33,861 nucleotides of DNA from Candidatus Heimdallarchaeota archaeon (GTDB taxonomy: Archaea > Asgardarchaeota > Heimdallarchaeia > JABLTI01): positions 1-33,861 of the forward strand of contig JAGXNT010000093.1 of the NCBI GenBank assembly GCA_019894765.1, written 5' to 3'. Both the position numbers and the translations under genes were made by a program. The notes beneath the pieces were generated by a model. It ran no database searches and was not told where the DNA came from. It saw only the letters and a list, made by a program, of their open reading frames with translations. Below are positions 1 to 8,814 of the stretch, piece by piece. Numbering within the stretch: position 1 is the stretch's first letter; every line of letters begins with the position of its first letter.

Positions 1-498
1 ACACAGAATGTTGATGGATTACACCTCATTTCAGGAATAAAACCCGATCTACTAGCAGAATTACATGGCAATAGTAACTTGATGGTTTGTTTATCCTGTA
101 ATAAAAAAATGACCTACGAAGAAGCAGGTTGGGATAAAAGCAGATGTGGTGCAAGTTATAGAACAAGTACAGTTAATGAATTCCAACCAACATGTCCAAA
201 TTGTGAAGGAAGAATTATCTCCTCAGTAGTGAATTTTGGGGATCCTTTACCAGAGGAAGATTTTTTGAAATCTCAAGAACATTCCGAAATTGCTGATGTG
301 TACTTAATTATTGGCTCATCCTTAGTTGTTACCCCAGCAGCAGATTTGCCAGAATTAGCAAGAAAAAATAACGCAAAGACAATCTTAATCAATATGGGTC
401 AAACACCATATGATGAATTGGTTGATATAAAGATAGAAGAAAAGATTGGTGCTGTAATAACCAAGATAGTTTCACAAGTAAAGGATATTCATGGATAA
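1..498 (+). CDS. Sir2-family NAD-dependent protein deacylase (sirtuin), 5' end missing
   Basis: The reading frame is open from base 1, so the gene starts before the window; 165 C-terminal residues are visible. Sirtuins remove acetyl or other acyl groups from lysines using NAD. The visible part opens with the NAD-binding motif TQNVDGLH, followed by ELHG with the catalytic histidine (residue 22 of the visible part). Four cysteines form the zinc site as two CxxC pairs (C30/C33 and C65/C68). The motifs GDPLPEEDF and GSSLVVTPAA follow, the latter being the usual Rossmann-fold segment of the family. It ends in TAA and is followed by a T-run at about 501-508 that may terminate transcription. Substrate cannot be told from sequence; in archaea, chromatin and metabolic proteins are known sirtuin targets. 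Confidence 0.95.
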   Translation, partial: TQNVDGLHLISGIKPDLLAELHGNSNLMVCLSCNKKMTYEEAGWDKSRCGASYRTSTVNEFQPTCPNCEGRIISSVVNFGDPLPEEDFLKSQEHSEIADVYLIIGSSLVVTPAADLPELARKNNAKTILINMGQTPYDELVDIKIEEKIGAVITKIVSQVKDIHG

Positions 499-564
499 TC
501 CTTTTTTTTTGAAAGCAATGTTTTTTATTTCCAAGACTCCATAGAGTGTGATGAGTGAAAAACA

Positions 565-858
565 ATGATGGATTTTAGTAAGCTAGAAAAGCTAATGAAA
601 GCATTTGCTTCATCAACTCGATTAGAAATCATAGATTGTATACAAATGGGTATAACAAATCCCGGAAACATTGCTATAACAATTAACAAACATCGATCAA
701 CAGTCGAAAATCATTTGGGTATACTTTTGGAAGCTGATGTGGTAAAGAAAATACAAACTAAATCCAAGAAAGGTGTACCCGGGACAACATATGTCTTACA
801 GAAAAATGCAAATGTTCTCATGGCAACTATAAAGCACTTAGCAAAAGAAAATCAATGA
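565..858 (+). CDS. ArsR-like winged-helix transcriptional regulator
   Basis: This is a 97-residue protein, the length expected of a stand-alone winged-helix regulator. Residues 5-25 (LEKLMKAFASSTRLEIIDCI) resemble the first helices of ArsR-type repressors. Residues about 30-60 form the helix-turn-helix, with the recognition helix around HRSTVENHL, and residues about 60-82 form the wing (GVPGTTYVL). There is no cysteine or histidine cluster, so a metal-sensing role is not supported and the effector is unknown. Two ATG codons lie in tandem at 565 and 568, so the exact first residue is uncertain. It is 66 bases downstream of the sirtuin gene on the same strand, but the T-run between them argues for separate transcripts. 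It converges on the large gene that ends at 889. Confidence 0.85.
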   Translation: MMDFSKLEKLMKAFASSTRLEIIDCIQMGITNPGNIAITINKHRSTVENHLGILLEADVVKKIQTKSKKGVPGTTYVLQKNANVLMATIKHLAKENQ

Positions 859-888
859 TTGCTAAATTCAAGAATAATAACTTGAGAA

Positions 889-3800
889 TCAATCAGAAGA
901 AGACTCTTCAATTGATTTAAGCATGTTGTCACTCTTTTCTTGACGTTTCCGCATACCTGTGCGAATCCATTTCAGTTCCTCAGTTTTCCTTCGTAAATTA
1001 ATGATATAAGGAAGAACATAGTAAACAAAGAGACCGCCAACAGTGCCCCCAAAAACTGAAGCCAAAATTGTGAAAAGTCTCCTACCAGGATTACTTCTAG
1101 GATTTAATGGATTAGTACCTGCTTCAATCTCCTCATAATCACTATAACTATCGCTGTCGGTATCATAGCTCTCAGGATTAGTGCCATATGTTAGAATTTC
1201 TTCTCCATCGGTAAGTCCGTCATCGTCCATATCTGGATCTGTTGGTGAGGTATTATAGATAATTGCTTCTTGAAAATCAGTTAGCTCATCACCATCTGTA
1301 TCAATTTTAATTGGTGAGGAAAGGTATAGATAAACTTCATCTGCATCATTAAGTAAATCTCCATCTGTGTCATTTACCGTTGGATCGGAGAAATACCAGT
1401 ACTCTGCAACATTGACGAGACCATCTCCATCGAGATCCCATCTGGAATCATCAAATAGAGGATTGAAATTGTAGATATACTCGAAGTAATCATCCATACC
1501 ATCGTTGTCTGTATCCGGCAAATATGGGGCTGAGCCAAAAGCAACTTCTATAGGATCAATTAAGCCATCATAATCTGTATCTACTCTTAGGGGATGAGAA
1601 CCATAAATGTAGACTTCATCTCCATCAATTAAGCTGTCGCCATCTGAATCTTGATTAAATGGACTGGTTCCGAAAATATACAATTCAAAAAGATCACTTA
1701 AACCGTCATAATCAGTATCCCAGTTGGTTGCATTTGTTCCGTAATAAATGACTTCTAAGTAATCTGTTAAGTAATCACCATCAGTATCATCTAATCTGAG
1801 ATCTGTTCCCCAAAAAACTTCTTCAGAGTCAAGTAACCGATCATCATCTGTGTCGGCATCAAAAGGATCGCCATTGTAGAGGAATTCTTGATAGTTTGTT
1901 AATCCATCTGAATCGTTATCATAGGAAGCATCATCAAAGAATGGATCTAAATTGTATAAAACTTCATATCCATCAAATATAAGATCTCCATCTGTATCAT
2001 TTAGAATTGGGTTCGTTCCACTAGTCGCTATTTCATAATAATCTGATAATTGGTCTCCGTCCGTATCCCAGAGATTCGGATCTGTTTGAAAAGTATTATT
2101 CAAAAGGTATTGATCATCAAGTGGATCAATCATCACTTCATAATAGTCATCCAACAAATCAATATCTGAGTCATTAGTCAATGGGTTTGAGAAATAAACA
2201 AAAATTTCTACATAATCATCAAGATTATCTGTATCTGTATCATTCGAATTTGGATTAGTACCGTAACCAAATTCTCCTAGATTTGTAATTGTATCTAAAT
2301 CAGGATCTAGTCCTGAATCATTAAACAATGGATTTAAACTATTAGCAATTTCATACCCGTCTGGCATCCCATCAGATTCGCTGTCTGGGTTTGTTGCATT
2401 AGTTCCATGTATAAATATCTCATCGCCATCTGTGAGTTGATCATCATCTGTGTCTGGATTGTTTGGATGTGTACCATGAATGTTAACCTCGTCTCCATCT
2501 GTCAGTGTATCAGAGTCCGTATCTGAAAGATAAGGATCGGTATCCCAAGCAAATTCCTCTACATTCGTCAGACCATCAGGTTCGAAATCATCACTCGCAT
2601 CAGTAGTATTTAGAGGATCTAATCCATATGCAATTTCCCATCCATCTAAAATAAGATCCAAATCTTGGTCCGGATCCATTGGATCGAGTCCATTGAGTAT
2701 TTCATCTCCGTCCATAAGGAGATCATCGTCGGAATCAGCATCAAGTGGATCTGTGAAATAAATACTCAATTCCTCTGAATTAGATAAACCATCCAAATCT
2801 GTATCGAAAATTCCTTTAATATAATACATTGCTTGCCCAGAAACAGGATGATTATCTCTCCACAAAACATGAATCTCATCAGTATTTTCATCATAAGCTA
2901 CAGAAGGGGACCAAGCTGTTGTATAATTATTTGTAATGAGAACTGCATCAGTCCATGTTCCCAGTAATGAATCATACAACATAATGTGAATCCCTCCCAC
3001 ATATGTTGCTACATATTGATTATTAGGCCATGTTAAGATTATATCTCCTCTTGGAGTAGCAGCAGCATCAGGAACATTCAGTCCTAATTGAGAAACCTCT
3101 AATGATAGAATAGATGGATCATTCCATGAAGATTCAGTTTTATTTAGATAAACGAGACTAGGTCCGTCAATTTCACTAATAGAATTTATGAAAACATGAA
3201 CAGTATTGTTAATTGCAAGAATTTCAGGTCCGGGAACATATGTTTTTCCTCCGTCCATTTCTTCTTGGCCTATTCTTTCTACTAATCCCCAAGATGTGTC
3301 ATCAATATGCTTATCTAAATATTCTATCCTGTGTAAAACATAATAGATTTCTCCCAATCTCTGTGATAGTACTACATGAATTATGTCATCATTTGTAATT
3401 GCAATTTTAAAATTGTATGGTTTTGCGAATTCCGAAAATAAGATCTCTGACCAACTATCCTCTCCGAGTCGCATTTGATAAAACACTGGATACATTAATA
3501 GATCTTCAAACATAGCTAATTGGCTCGCTCCAGACCAAATTATGTGGGGAGTATTATATTGATCTACGGTTATCTGTGGACTGTGAGAAGGCAATGTATA
3601 ACCACCACCAATTACTCCTGGATCAATTCTTTCTGTACTACTCCATGTACCATTAAACCAGTTTTGATAATAAGTATGAGAGCTATCTTGTGTTGATCCC
3701 CAGCAGAAGGCTAAATGCACTCTGCCGATTTTGTCTGCAACAGCATCTAATCTATATTCAAAATTCATACTTCTGCTGTCCAATAAATCTAAAGTTGCAT

Positions 3801-4203
3801 ATGTTCCATTTTCATAAATTAATTGATGAAACAGTGATCTTCCATTTGCATAATTTGACCAAAATATGTGCTTTCGACCATAACTATCAACCACAACAGT
3901 CGGAGTTATCGGTTGGTAAGGACTGTCAACTATTGTCAAATTTTCCCAATCAATTCCAGGATCACCTGCTTGTGTTATCATTGAAATTACAATAGGATTA
4001 GTTCCCTGTGATGCTAAGACTGATTCATCATCTTCGATTCCTTCTGAATCTATTGTAATTAATTGGTTATAAAATGAGTGAGTCGAAGAAATGGTTGTGG
4101 TAAGCATACATGTAATAATCAGAATTATGCCTAACCTCAAGAAATACTTATCTTTACCATCTACTTTACTAGGGAAACGAATTCTAACGTTATTTCCCCC
4201 CAT
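889..4203 (-). CDS. Large membrane-anchored surface protein with probable beta-propeller and thrombospondin type 3-like calcium repeats
   Basis: This 1104-residue protein has an N-terminal hydrophobic segment (about 24-45; signal peptide or anchor). Residues about 95-465 hold seven copies of a motif of the type D-x-x-G-x-x-H-hydrophobic-x-W, the pattern of a seven-bladed propeller (BNR-like). Residues about 470-1040 hold 24 acidic units of the form DxDxDxLxDxxE, spaced mostly 20-27 residues apart, typical of thrombospondin type 3/EF-hand-like calcium binding. A membrane helix lies at about 1043-1069, followed by a charged 35-residue cytosolic tail. The expected topology is outside-facing with a short inner tail. 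It has many N-x-S/T sites in the outer part, compatible with N-glycosylation. No catalytic residues are recognised; adhesion or an S-layer-associated structural role is an inference. Confidence 0.88.
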   Translation of the reverse strand: MGGNNVRIRFPSKVDGKDKYFLRLGIILIITCMLTTTISSTHSFYNQLITIDSEGIEDDESVLASQGTNPIVISMITQAGDPGIDWENLTIVDSPYQPITPTVVVDSYGRKHIFWSNYANGRSLFHQLIYENGTYATLDLLDSRSMNFEYRLDAVADKIGRVHLAFCWGSTQDSSHTYYQNWFNGTWSSTERIDPGVIGGGYTLPSHSPQITVDQYNTPHIIWSGASQLAMFEDLLMYPVFYQMRLGEDSWSEILFSEFAKPYNFKIAITNDDIIHVVLSQRLGEIYYVLHRIEYLDKHIDDTSWGLVERIGQEEMDGGKTYVPGPEILAINNTVHVFINSISEIDGPSLVYLNKTESSWNDPSILSLEVSQLGLNVPDAAATPRGDIILTWPNNQYVATYVGGIHIMLYDSLLGTWTDAVLITNNYTTAWSPSVAYDENTDEIHVLWRDNHPVSGQAMYYIKGIFDTDLDGLSNSEELSIYFTDPLDADSDDDLLMDGDEILNGLDPMDPDQDLDLILDGWEIAYGLDPLNTTDASDDFEPDGLTNVEEFAWDTDPYLSDTDSDTLTDGDEVNIHGTHPNNPDTDDDQLTDGDEIFIHGTNATNPDSESDGMPDGYEIANSLNPLFNDSGLDPDLDTITNLGEFGYGTNPNSNDTDTDNLDDYVEIFVYFSNPLTNDSDIDLLDDYYEVMIDPLDDQYLLNNTFQTDPNLWDTDGDQLSDYYEIATSGTNPILNDTDGDLIFDGYEVLYNLDPFFDDASYDNDSDGLTNYQEFLYNGDPFDADTDDDRLLDSEEVFWGTDLRLDDTDGDYLTDYLEVIYYGTNATNWDTDYDGLSDLFELYIFGTSPFNQDSDGDSLIDGDEVYIYGSHPLRVDTDYDGLIDPIEVAFGSAPYLPDTDNDGMDDYFEYIYNFNPLFDDSRWDLDGDGLVNVAEYWYFSDPTVNDTDGDLLNDADEVYLYLSSPIKIDTDGDELTDFQEAIIYNTSPTDPDMDDDGLTDGEEILTYGTNPESYDTDSDSYSDYEEIEAGTNPLNPRSNPGRRLFTILASVFGGTVGGLFVYYVLPYIINLRRKTEELKWIRTGMRKRQEKSDNMLKSIEESSSD

Positions 4204-4309
4204 TTGTCCAGTAGTAAATAGATAATCTCTCTAACTTAATAATTTGTTTACAAATATCGTATTGATTTTGGGAGTAATTTATTAGTGATAAAACAGCAAT
4301 ATTTTACTC

Positions 4310-4429
4310 ATGTCAACACTTGATTTCGAAGAATATGTTAGAGACATAAAAGAAGACTTGTAGAAAGTAGTAAATCCTTCTTACTATGAATCCCATAAGA
4401 AAAATTATCCTGATAGTGAATTTCATTAC
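4310..4429 (+). other. In-frame 5' extension of the AlkD-like gene interrupted by TAG at 4361-4363
   Basis: From an ATG at 4310 the frame reads 17 codons (beginning MSTLDFEEYVRDIKEDL), then TAG, then continues without another stop as KVVNPSYYESHKKNYPDSEF directly into the ATG at 4430. The part after TAG resembles the N-terminal helices of DNA alkylation repair (AlkD-like) proteins, where a conserved stretch precedes the G-x-x-T-P-E-x-R-R motif. The likely ancestral protein therefore began at 4310. TAG is one substitution away from AAG, CAG, GAG or TGG codons. Possible readings are a recent nonsense mutation, a sequencing error, readthrough, or initiation at 4430. TAG is used as an ordinary terminal stop by two other genes here (ends at 28732 and 33517). 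Confidence 0.7.
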
Positions 4430-5047
4430 ATGGGTGTTCCAACGCCAGAAGTAAGAAGAATAGCTAAAAAATTTCTCAAACAACTGAAAGATAGACGTAT
4501 TAGAAATATTGAAGTCATTCTAGGTTATTGTAATAAACTACTTGAAAAGGAAATTTCTGAATTACGCACAATTGCAATCCAATGGAGCTTTCAGTATAGA
4601 AAGCAATTGAAACCCAAACACTACGAAATGCTTGAAGAATGGCTTGACAAATATGTTACTGGTTGGGGGAGCTGTGATAATTTATGCATCTCAACATTTG
4701 GTTACTATCTATGCAAATACCCAGAGTTCATTCCTAGGGTTAAGAAATGGGTGTCTTCACCTAAACCAATGACTCGTCGAGCTTCTTCTGTCTGTTTTAT
4801 CTTTTCTTTACGTAGAGGGAGATGCATAGAACATATTTTTGAGATTGCTGATGCTTTGCTAAATGATAAAGAAGATCTAGTTTTGAAGGGATATGGTTGG
4901 ATGCTGAAGGAAGCAACTAAAAGATTCCAAGATGAAGTTTATGAGTATGTCATCAAAAATAAAACCAAAATGCCTCGAGTATCTTTACGTTATGCTATTG
5001 AAAAGATGCCACAAGAAATGAGAAAGATTGCTATGACAAAGAATTGA
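4430..5047 (+). CDS. DNA alkylation repair protein, AlkD-like HEAT-repeat DNA glycosylase (N-terminus possibly cut off)
   Basis: AlkD-type enzymes excise positively charged N3- and N7-alkylated purines with a curved array of HEAT-like helices. The 205 residues seen from the first uninterrupted ATG include PTPEVRRIAKKF, W79-x-x-x-D83 in the segment VTGWGSCDN, an arginine pair at 116-117 and W157 in GYGWMLKEA. The W79/D83/W157 set has the same spacing as the catalytic W109/D113/W187 of Bacillus AlkD, so the active site looks intact. The family usually runs about 230-240 residues. The upstream in-frame sequence from 4310 would restore that length, but a TAG at 4361 intervenes. Either a shortened protein is made from 4430 or the gene is decaying. 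No good Shine-Dalgarno site precedes 4430. Confidence 0.85.
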   Translation: MGVPTPEVRRIAKKFLKQLKDRRIRNIEVILGYCNKLLEKEISELRTIAIQWSFQYRKQLKPKHYEMLEEWLDKYVTGWGSCDNLCISTFGYYLCKYPEFIPRVKKWVSSPKPMTRRASSVCFIFSLRRGRCIEHIFEIADALLNDKEDLVLKGYGWMLKEATKRFQDEVYEYVIKNKTKMPRVSLRYAIEKMPQEMRKIAMTKN

Positions 5048-5131
5048 AGTATTTTCTTTAAGTTAATTGTAAAATGCACGAAAAACTAATCTTTTATTTG
5101 ATTAATCCACCATTTATCTTGGGGTCTATGA

Positions 5132-7081
5132 TTGGTAGTGATCAAGATATTGCTAGTCGATGAAGATAAAGCATTCCTCGAGGCAACAAAACTATATCTG
5201 GAGAAACTCAATCAATCATATATTGTTAGTACAGTCACTTCAGTAAAGAAAGCAGAAAAACTACTAAATAAATCAGTGTTCGATATTATTATTTCTGATT
5301 ACAAAATACCAGGAAAAGATGGATTAGCATTCCTAACTGATTTGAGAGCTACAGGCAATAATTCTATTTTCATATTGTTTACTGGGAATGTTGAGGAAGA
5401 TGTGATTATTCAAGCACTAAATATTGGAGCTGATTACTTTATTCGGAAGGGTGGGGACCCTAAGAAACAATTCAAGGAACTTAGCAACCTAATTCAGAAA
5501 TCAGTTAAGAATATCGCTCAACTCAGAAAGGCAGAGAATACAATCAATCTAGAAAGAAAAGCATACCAACTCATTGCTGAATCTGCAATTGGTAGAGCTC
5601 AAATGACAAACTTGTGTAATGATGTTTTGCGGGATTTAATAACAACATTGAGCTTCAATATCGGCACAATACGATTATATAATCAGGAAACAAAAAATCT
5701 CACATTAACAGCTTTTTATGGTACTGAAAAAGAAAAAAGACAGCTTGCAATAGAACAGAATATTGAAGATGATAACAAATATATTTCAACTTTAGTTGCG
5801 AAAAGCAGAGTAGCTTTAATCTCAGCTGATGTCAACAAAAGTGAAGAGCTGATTCCTTTTATTGACCGACTACACGAACTGCAAATCCAATCTATTATAA
5901 CTTGGCCAATAACAAGTTCAGATAACAAACTTTTAGGTGTAGTCCATTTGGCATCCAAAACGCCTAAAGATATTCCAAGCGAAAAATGGATTTTCTTTGA
6001 AACAATAGTTCGATTTTTCGCAACAATATTGGAACGAAGAAATACCGAGGAGTTACTTCGACTTAGCGAAGAGAGATATAGAAAATTAGTAGAAACATCT
6101 CCTCTTGCGATTTTAGTGACAGATTTGACTGGGAAAATACTGATGATTAATCAAGAATCTCTCAATTTGTACGGAGGAGAGAAAGAAGATGAATTGCTTG
6201 GAAGAAGTGCTTTTGCTTTAATTGCTGAAAAAGATCAAAAACGAGCAGAAAAAAACCTTGATATGACACGGAAAAAGGGACGAATGAAGAATCTTCAATA
6301 TACGATGCTGAGAAAAGATGGTTCCAAATATATTGGGGAATTAAATGTTACACTACTAACTGATGCTGATGGAAAACCTTCTGCTTATCTTGGGGTTGTT
6401 CAAGATGTGACAAAACGATTGAGAACACATGAAGTACTCAATCTAAATCAACAGATGTTACAAAAACAAAGAGATGAATTAGAAGAATTTGCTACTACAA
6501 TTGCTCATGATATTCGAGGGAAATTACAAATTATTTCCATGTATAATTCCATGAGTGATTCGGATTTCGTAGATAAAGTAGACCAACAAATAATCGAAAT
6601 GACCAATTTCCTTGAGGATCTATTATTTCTAGCAAAAGAGGGAGAAATATTAGGAAAATTCACATCTGTAAATCTCACAGATTTAGCGACTGAACTTGTT
6701 GCAGAGCTAAAATCCTTAGAACCAAATCTTAAAATTAATGTTATTGATTTGCCCACAATAAAAGGTGATAGAATAAAATTGAAACAAGTTTTCGAAAATT
6801 TGTTCATTAATGTTATCAAACATGCTGATGCTTCTAAAGTGGATGTAGTAGGAAAAGATTTCCCCAAAAAACATCAAATAGAAATTCAGGATAATGGTAG
6901 AGGGATGTCAATTGATCAACAAAAAGAAGTTCGAAAAGCTTGGACAAAAGAAAGCTATGCTTCATTTGGTTTGCTAATTGCAATTAAAATTGTTGAAGCT
7001 CATGGTGGGTCAATGGGTTTTGAAAGTGAAGAGGGTTTAGGGACAACTTTTGTTATAACCTTTCCAAAGAGTGTTATGTAA
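5132..7081 (+). CDS. Receiver-GAF-PAS-histidine kinase signalling protein
   Basis: A cytoplasmic sensor kinase of 649 residues with no membrane segment. An N-terminal receiver domain (about 4-125) carries D10/D12, the phosphoacceptor D56 (ISDYKIPGKDG), a FTG threonine and the K of RKG. A GAF domain follows (about 140-300), then a PAS domain (about 312-430), then a HisKA-like segment with H459 (TIAHDIRGKLQ). The ATPase domain (about 540-645) has an N box (FENLFINVIKHA), a G1 box (DNGRGM) and a G2 region (FGLLIAIKIVEAHGG). The receiver at the N-terminus suggests it is itself phosphorylated by another kinase. No separate response regulator lies beside it. The start is TTG at 5132; GTG at 5138 is an alternative, since the ATG at 5128 is in another frame. 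Signal and output are unknown. Confidence 0.92.
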   Translation: MVVIKILLVDEDKAFLEATKLYLEKLNQSYIVSTVTSVKKAEKLLNKSVFDIIISDYKIPGKDGLAFLTDLRATGNNSIFILFTGNVEEDVIIQALNIGADYFIRKGGDPKKQFKELSNLIQKSVKNIAQLRKAENTINLERKAYQLIAESAIGRAQMTNLCNDVLRDLITTLSFNIGTIRLYNQETKNLTLTAFYGTEKEKRQLAIEQNIEDDNKYISTLVAKSRVALISADVNKSEELIPFIDRLHELQIQSIITWPITSSDNKLLGVVHLASKTPKDIPSEKWIFFETIVRFFATILERRNTEELLRLSEERYRKLVETSPLAILVTDLTGKILMINQESLNLYGGEKEDELLGRSAFALIAEKDQKRAEKNLDMTRKKGRMKNLQYTMLRKDGSKYIGELNVTLLTDADGKPSAYLGVVQDVTKRLRTHEVLNLNQQMLQKQRDELEEFATTIAHDIRGKLQIISMYNSMSDSDFVDKVDQQIIEMTNFLEDLLFLAKEGEILGKFTSVNLTDLATELVAELKSLEPNLKINVIDLPTIKGDRIKLKQVFENLFINVIKHADASKVDVVGKDFPKKHQIEIQDNGRGMSIDQQKEVRKAWTKESYASFGLLIAIKIVEAHGGSMGFESEEGLGTTFVITFPKSVM

Positions 7082-7126
7082 TTTTCTTTTTTTGTTGGAT
7101 TTTATGTGAGAGAAAATTAACATAAT

Positions 7127-7134
7127 CATATAAA
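7127..7134 (+). promoter_or_regulatory. TATA-like box of guaA
   Basis: The sequence catataaa lies 51-58 bases upstream of the guaA ATG. An archaeal promoter would place the transcription start about 25 bases downstream, near 7150-7158, at the edge of the inverted repeat at 7151-7177. Inferred from position and composition only. Confidence 0.45.
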
Positions 7135-7150
7135 CTCAACAATTAATAAA

Positions 7151-7177
7151 GCTATCATGTTTTCTTAGCATGGTAGC
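7151..7177 (+). promoter_or_regulatory. Hairpin/inverted repeat immediately upstream of guaA
   Basis: The arms gctatcatg (7151-7159) and catggtagc (7169-7177) pair over nine positions with one G-U wobble around a 9-base loop. The structure ends seven bases before the guaA start codon at 7185 and overlaps the predicted transcription start. It could be an operator for a repressor or an RNA stem affecting ribosome access; the sequence does not decide between these. Confidence 0.5.
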
Positions 7178-7184
7178 ATAACCA

Positions 7185-8750
7185 ATGACACAAAAAAATA
7201 TCGTTACAGTTATTGATTTTGGAGGACAATATACACACCTAATTGCTAGAAGAGTACGTGAATTAGGTGTACATTCTGAGATTTTTTCTTGGAAAGTAAA
7301 GCCTGAGGAACTACTAACAAATAATGTAAAGGCGATAATTCTTTCTGGAGGACCTAATAGTGTATACGATAAAGAAGCTCCAAAAGTATCCAAAGAAACT
7401 ATGGAATATATCGAGAAAGAGAAAATTCCTTTACTTGGTTTGTGTTATGGTCACCAATTTATATCACAATATTATGGCGGGCAAGTTATTCCAGGAAACC
7501 AGAAAGAATACGGTCATACCATGATCCAGATAAAAGATACCCAGAATTTATTCAAGAGTTTCAGTAAAGAAAACAAAGTTTGGATGTCCCATGGAGACAA
7601 AGTATCTGAATTACCTTCAGATTTTAAAATAACTGCCTCTAGTGATAATTGTGAAATTGCAGCCTTCGAGAATCTAGAGAGAAAAATTTTTGGTTTACAA
7701 TTCCATCCTGAAGTTGTGCATACTGATAATGGTATGATACTTTTGAGTAATTTTCTTTTTACAATTTCTAACCTCGAGAAGAATTGGTCCATGGAAAGTT
7801 ATCTCGAACAACAAATACAAGAGATAAAAAAAGAGGTTGGGGAAAATAGCGTTATAATTGGGGTAAGTGGCGGAGTAGACTCAACAGTATCAGCAATACT
7901 TCTTCATCAAAGCATAGGTGATCGTCTCTATTGTGTTTTTGTTGATCATGGATTTATGCGAAAAGATGAACCCGATCAAGTTGTCAAATTTTTCAAAGAA
8001 GATTTGAAGTTTGTAAATTTCTATAAAATAGACGCTCGAAAAACCTTCTTGAAAGCTTTGAAAGGTGTTACAGATCCTGAAGAGAAAAGGAAAATAATTG
8101 CTTACAAGTTCATTGAAACATTTGAAGCCACTGAAAAGAAATTGGAGAAAAAGCATGGGAAGTTTGGCTTCCTCGCTCAAGGAACAATCTATCCTGATCG
8201 AATCGAATCAGCTCAACCTTCAGAAACAGCGGCGAAAATAAAGAGTCATCACAATGTAGCGTTACCTGAGAAAATGTCTATGAAAGTTGTAGAACCACTA
8301 AAAGAATTATACAAAGACGAAGTAAGAGAAGTGGGAAGATTACTGAAAATTCCAACTGAGTTAATAGAAAGACATCCATTTCCGGGCCCTGGTTTGTCCG
8401 TCCGTATTCTAGGTGAGGTAACACAAGAACGGCTTGATACACTAAAAGAAGTTGACGCTATATTCATTGGAGAAATTAAGAAACGCGGGGAATATGGTAA
8501 CTACTGGCAGACATTTTCTGTACTACTTCCGGTGAAATCCGTTGGTGTTATGGGTGATTCTCGAACCTACGAATGGACGGTAGTGCTACGATCTGTCGAT
8601 TCCATAGATGCTATGACTGCTGATTGGTCAAAAATACCTTACGAGACTCTAGCCATAGTTTCTAATCGGATAATTAATGAAGTGAAAAAGGTCAATCGAG
8701 TAGTTTATGACATTACTTCCAAACCGCCAGCGACAATCGAATGGGAATAA
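7185..8750 (+). CDS. guaA: GMP synthase (glutamine-hydrolysing), single chain
   Basis: Converts XMP to GMP with ATP and glutamine, the last step of guanine nucleotide synthesis. The 521 residues match the bacterial/eukaryotic single-chain form (about 525). A class I glutamine amidotransferase domain (1-190) has C87 in GLCYGHQ and H174/E176 in FHPEVVHT. The ATP pyrophosphatase domain has the PP-loop GVSGGVDS at 226-233. The C-terminal dimerisation domain ends with the family-typical KPPATIEWE. Many archaea instead split these activities between two proteins, so the fused form is informative about lineage. A hairpin sits just before the ATG. It stands alone between a kinase gene and a surface-protein gene, without other purine genes. 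Confidence 0.97.
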   Translation: MTQKNIVTVIDFGGQYTHLIARRVRELGVHSEIFSWKVKPEELLTNNVKAIILSGGPNSVYDKEAPKVSKETMEYIEKEKIPLLGLCYGHQFISQYYGGQVIPGNQKEYGHTMIQIKDTQNLFKSFSKENKVWMSHGDKVSELPSDFKITASSDNCEIAAFENLERKIFGLQFHPEVVHTDNGMILLSNFLFTISNLEKNWSMESYLEQQIQEIKKEVGENSVIIGVSGGVDSTVSAILLHQSIGDRLYCVFVDHGFMRKDEPDQVVKFFKEDLKFVNFYKIDARKTFLKALKGVTDPEEKRKIIAYKFIETFEATEKKLEKKHGKFGFLAQGTIYPDRIESAQPSETAAKIKSHHNVALPEKMSMKVVEPLKELYKDEVREVGRLLKIPTELIERHPFPGPGLSVRILGEVTQERLDTLKEVDAIFIGEIKKRGEYGNYWQTFSVLLPVKSVGVMGDSRTYEWTVVLRSVDSIDAMTADWSKIPYETLAIVSNRIINEVKKVNRVVYDITSKPPATIEWE

Positions 8751-8814
8751 TTACAAATTTTTTTAATAAATTCACTTGTTTTGTCACAAAAGTTTATTTT
8801 TTAAGTCAAACAAG

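Noticed and set aside
856..895. Nested inverted repeats (tgattg/caatca and tcaag/cttga) between two convergent genes
   Set aside because: Stems are short and interrupted and no T-run follows on either strand, so I do not call a terminator.
1130..2800. Many similar short DNA segments, resembling a repeat array
   Set aside because: They are the codons of acidic DxDxD repeats on the minus strand, with varying sequence and spacing of 60-80 bases. They do not have the identical repeats and unique spacers of a CRISPR array.
4242..4255. Small palindrome atttgt-tt-acaaat between divergent genes
   Set aside because: Six-base AT-rich arms are expected by chance in DNA of this composition.
6505..6867. 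Minus-strand open frame of 120 residues inside the kinase gene
   Set aside because: It is a shadow of the strongly conserved kinase frame; its product has no domain features.
7136..7393. Minus-strand open frame covering the guaA start
   Set aside because: It lies across the guaA promoter hairpin and the amidotransferase coding region, and shows no independent coding signs.
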